64,000 nt of DNA. Source: Kitasatospora albolonga (GTDB taxonomy: Bacteria > Actinomycetota > Actinomycetes > Streptomycetales > Streptomycetaceae). Where the stretch lies: the NCBI GenBank assembly GCA_002082585.1, contig CP020563.1, positions 4,148,001-4,212,000 on the forward strand, in the 5' to 3' direction. A program made the translations under genes and the position numbers. How positions within the stretch are numbered: position 1 is the stretch's first letter; every line of letters starts with the position of its first letter. Positions 62,166-64,000 of the stretch are shown here, piece by piece. The notes beneath the pieces were generated by a model. It did not search any database and was not told where the DNA came from. It saw nothing but the letters and a program-made list of their open reading frames with translations.

Positions 62166-63863
62166 GTGTCCGGTATCGACGTGGGTGAGGAGCTGGGTGC
62201 GCGGGCCGCGCAGGCCCGGGCGCTCGCCCTGCTGCGCATCCGCAGCAGGGCGGTGGCCGCGGTGATCACGCCCGCGGCCGTGGCCGTCGTGCTGTTCGCG
62301 GCGGGTGCCCAGGGGCATCTCGGCGGGCCCGTCTGGGACGGTGTGCGCTGGGCGGTGCTCGGGGTCGCCGTCGTGGTGCTGCTGACCGCCGCCGCTGTCG
62401 CGGTGGCGATCGCGCGGGCCCGGCCCGCCGTGAGCCCGACCGTCCCCGTGGCGGAGGAGGGCGCCCCCGACCTCTACCGCCTGGTCCGGGACCTGGCCGA
62501 CCGGCTCGGCGTCCCCGCGCCCTCGGCCATGGCGCTGACCCCGGACTGCGACAGCTGGCTGGAGGACCGTACGCACCGGGGCGGCGACCGTGGCCGCCGG
62601 GGCGGCGACCGTACGCACCGGGGCGGCGGAAAAGCCGCCCTGGTGGCCAAGGACACCGCCCCCGTCCTGGTGATCGGTTCGCCGTTCCTGTGGTGGATGC
62701 GGGTCGCCGAGCTCCGTGCCGTCCTCGCCCCCGTCGTGGCGGGCACCGGCTCCGCCGCGCACCCCGACATAGCCGCCGCCCGGCGCTTCGTCCGGGGCCT
62801 GGACGCCGCGGTGGCCGACGCCGCCGCCCCCGGCCGGGGCGTGTTGCGCGGGGCGCCCGTCACCTTCACCGGCTGGGTCGCCCGGCTGCTGCTGCGCGCC
62901 TGCCGGGAGCACGCCGCCGAGATGGAGCGGTGCGTGGCGGCCACGGCCTCGATGCGCGCCCAGGGCGTCGACTACGCGCTCCGTATCGCCGCCCAGGAGC
63001 AGGTCGGCCTCGCCTACGCGGGCTGGGACCGGCTGCTGACCCGGGTCGCGCTGCCCGCCTGGCGGATGGGGCGCTGGCCCTCCCGGCTGGACGCCGGGGT
63101 GGTCTCCGCCCTCACCGAGCTCTCCCGCCGGGACCGGCTGGCCGACGGCTTCGCCTCGCGCCTCGGCGAGCGCCCCGCGTGCGACCTCCTCGAAGAGCCC
63201 GGCGCCGCCGACGAGGCCACCTCCCTGCTCGCCGCCCGGCTCTTCCACGGCGGCCCGGCCGAGAGCGGTCCGGACTGGGCGCCGGTGGACTGGCAGCAGT
63301 ATCCGGAAGAGGTCGTCGACCGGAAGTGGCGTACGGAGGCGGCCCGGCTGCACCGGGTGCTCGACGCCATGGGCGTACCCCCGGCCTCCGCCGCCGATCC
63401 GGCGGTGCCCACCCTGGCCCGGGTCATGGAGCACCTGTCCGGCCCCGGCACCCCCGGCGAGGAGCTCGCGGCCGGGATCGGGGCGGCGGTCGCCCGCGAC
63501 GACGCCCGGGCCCCGGCACCCGGCCCGGCGCAGCAGACGGCGGCGGCCGGTGCGGGCTCCGACCCCCTCGACGTCTGGGGCCCCGACCCGCTTCCCCTCT
63601 TTCCGCTCCAGCCGCCGCGTACGGGCACGGAGCTGCTCGCCGACCACGTCGCGGCCATGGTCTGCTGCGCGGCCGTGGACACGGCGGGCGCGGCCCCCGG
63701 CCTGGACTGGCTGGACGGCCCCGCGCTGCTCGTCGACGGCGAGCGCCGGGCGGACCTCGCGACGCCGGTCCTCAGCCTGGTCGAGGACGGCGACCCGGAC
63801 CCGCTGCGGTCCTGGCTGGCCGAGGTGGGCGTCCGCTGCGACAAGCCGGTGCGGCTGGTATGA
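62166..63863 (+). CDS. M48-like membrane protein lacking the zinc HExxH motif
   Basis: 565 aa, GTG with AGGGGG about 12 bases upstream. Two hydrophobic helices near 30-48 and 61-84. The next part follows the M48 peptidase layout (PDLYRLVRDLADRLGVPAPSAMAL, PVLVIGSPFLWWM), but the metal-binding helix reads ELRAVLAPVVAGT (182-194) where active members read ELRAVLAHExGH, so it lacks both His and Glu. The C-terminal ~350 residues are helical and unassigned. Probably a pseudoenzyme with a membrane partner. An internal 21-base repeat encodes DRTHRGG units. Confidence 0.7.
   Translation: MSGIDVGEELGARAAQARALALLRIRSRAVAAVITPAAVAVVLFAAGAQGHLGGPVWDGVRWAVLGVAVVVLLTAAAVAVAIARARPAVSPTVPVAEEGAPDLYRLVRDLADRLGVPAPSAMALTPDCDSWLEDRTHRGGDRGRRGGDRTHRGGGKAALVAKDTAPVLVIGSPFLWWMRVAELRAVLAPVVAGTGSAAHPDIAAARRFVRGLDAAVADAAAPGRGVLRGAPVTFTGWVARLLLRACREHAAEMERCVAATASMRAQGVDYALRIAAQEQVGLAYAGWDRLLTRVALPAWRMGRWPSRLDAGVVSALTELSRRDRLADGFASRLGERPACDLLEEPGAADEATSLLAARLFHGGPAESGPDWAPVDWQQYPEEVVDRKWRTEAARLHRVLDAMGVPPASAADPAVPTLARVMEHLSGPGTPGEELAAGIGAAVARDDARAPAPGPAQQTAAAGAGSDPLDVWGPDPLPLFPLQPPRTGTELLADHVAAMVCCAAVDTAGAAPGLDWLDGPALLVDGERRADLATPVLSLVEDGDPDPLRSWLAEVGVRCDKPVRLV
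62568..62633 (+). repeat. 21-bp in-frame repeat in the M48-like gene
   Basis: Three consecutive 21-base units encode DRTHRGG, DRGRRGG and DRTHRGG. The insert sits in a loop between two conserved M48-like segments and probably varies in copy number between strains. Confidence 0.8.
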
Positions 63864-63868
63864 GCTGC

Positions 63869-64000
63869 CGTACGGGCCCGGACGCGGCCCTCGACCGGTA
63901 TGGACGCCGTCGTACGGGCCCGGACACGGCGTTCAACCGGTATGGACGCCGTCGTACGGGCCCGGACGCGGCGTTCACACCCGGACACGGCCCTCGGCAT
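63869..64000. repeat. 42-bp tandem repeat at the window end
   Basis: CGTACGGGCCCGGAC recurs with TACGGG at 63871, 63913 and 63955, exactly 42 bases apart, joined by CCGGTATGGACGCCGT. The array directly follows the M48-like gene and runs out of the window. Confidence 0.8.

Overview
The window is high-GC chromosomal DNA from an actinomycete, almost certainly a Streptomyces. Evidence: very high third-position GC, frequent GTG starts, many ATGA/GTGA gene overlaps, leaderless -10/GTG promoters, the Streptomyces-type triad of an XRE/DUF5753 regulator with a DUF6879 protein, and the core order tRNA-Ser(GGA), small SRP RNA, dnaX, purD at 57.3-61.7 kb. Species cannot be named from the sequence alone.

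Layout. 0.2-4.1 kb: secreted M28 aminopeptidase, HhH-GPD repair-type protein with a histone-H1-like tail, and two small proteins of unknown role. 4.4-26.9 kb: an aerobic cobalamin (corrin ring) locus, with cobL-cobM at 4.4-6.4 kb and cobK, cobIJ-cobH-cobG and a cobalamin-riboswitch-controlled cobN at 18.6-26.9 kb. A 12-kb accessory block (6.4-18.5 kb) lies between the two cob segments. It carries a PLP enzyme, an XRE/TPR regulator, methyltransferases, pseudogene and IS630 debris, a NUDIX hydrolase, a small Lys/Gly-rich peptide gene coupled to a protein-isoaspartate-methyltransferase homologue (a candidate imiditide-like RiPP), the XRE/DUF6879 triad and a beta-helix-like membrane protein. 27.0-31.5 kb: a membrane protein, a helical WXG-type small protein, a DUF1023-type alpha/beta hydrolase and a lipoprotein, closed by a strong terminator. 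31.6-35.7 kb: copper lysyl-oxidase-like secreted protein, an NAD-epimerase-like protein and a divergent DJ-1/AraC regulator.

35.8-44.2 kb is the most unusual region. Two divergent operons each start with a Crp/Fnr-type regulator. The left one continues into a class III nucleotide-cyclase-like protein, a large protein with a degenerate P-loop plus helical repeats, and an unknown protein. The right one continues into a 92-aa protein, a sigma-like helical protein, an excisionase-like HTH protein and a nucleoside-deoxyribosyltransferase/TIR-like protein with a long coiled region. Three of these proteins, spread over both operons, share a short Gly/Val-rich motif resembling RHIM/BASS amyloid signalling motifs. 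A perfect 19-bp palindrome lies upstream of the right operon. I infer a linked signalling or conflict (defence) system.

44.2-57.4 kb is an accretion zone at tRNA-Ser(GGA). A 109/112-bp direct repeat (tRNA 3' end plus its terminator) at 46.77 and 57.26 kb brackets a 10.4-kb island, and a weaker third copy lies at 44.22 kb. The outer module (44.3-46.7 kb) holds a TetR regulator and a serine hydrolase with a palindromic operator. The island carries a TIGR02391-type protein, an HTH/formylglycine-generating-enzyme-like gene with a premature amber codon, a class IV aminotransferase, a coupled Gfo/Idh oxidoreductase, methyltransferase and GT2 glycosyltransferase run, and a complete valyl-tRNA synthetase that may be a second copy. 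No integrase is visible. 57.5-64 kb returns to core: SRP RNA, dnaX, purD and an M48-like membrane protein that has lost its zinc motif, separated by tandem repeats.
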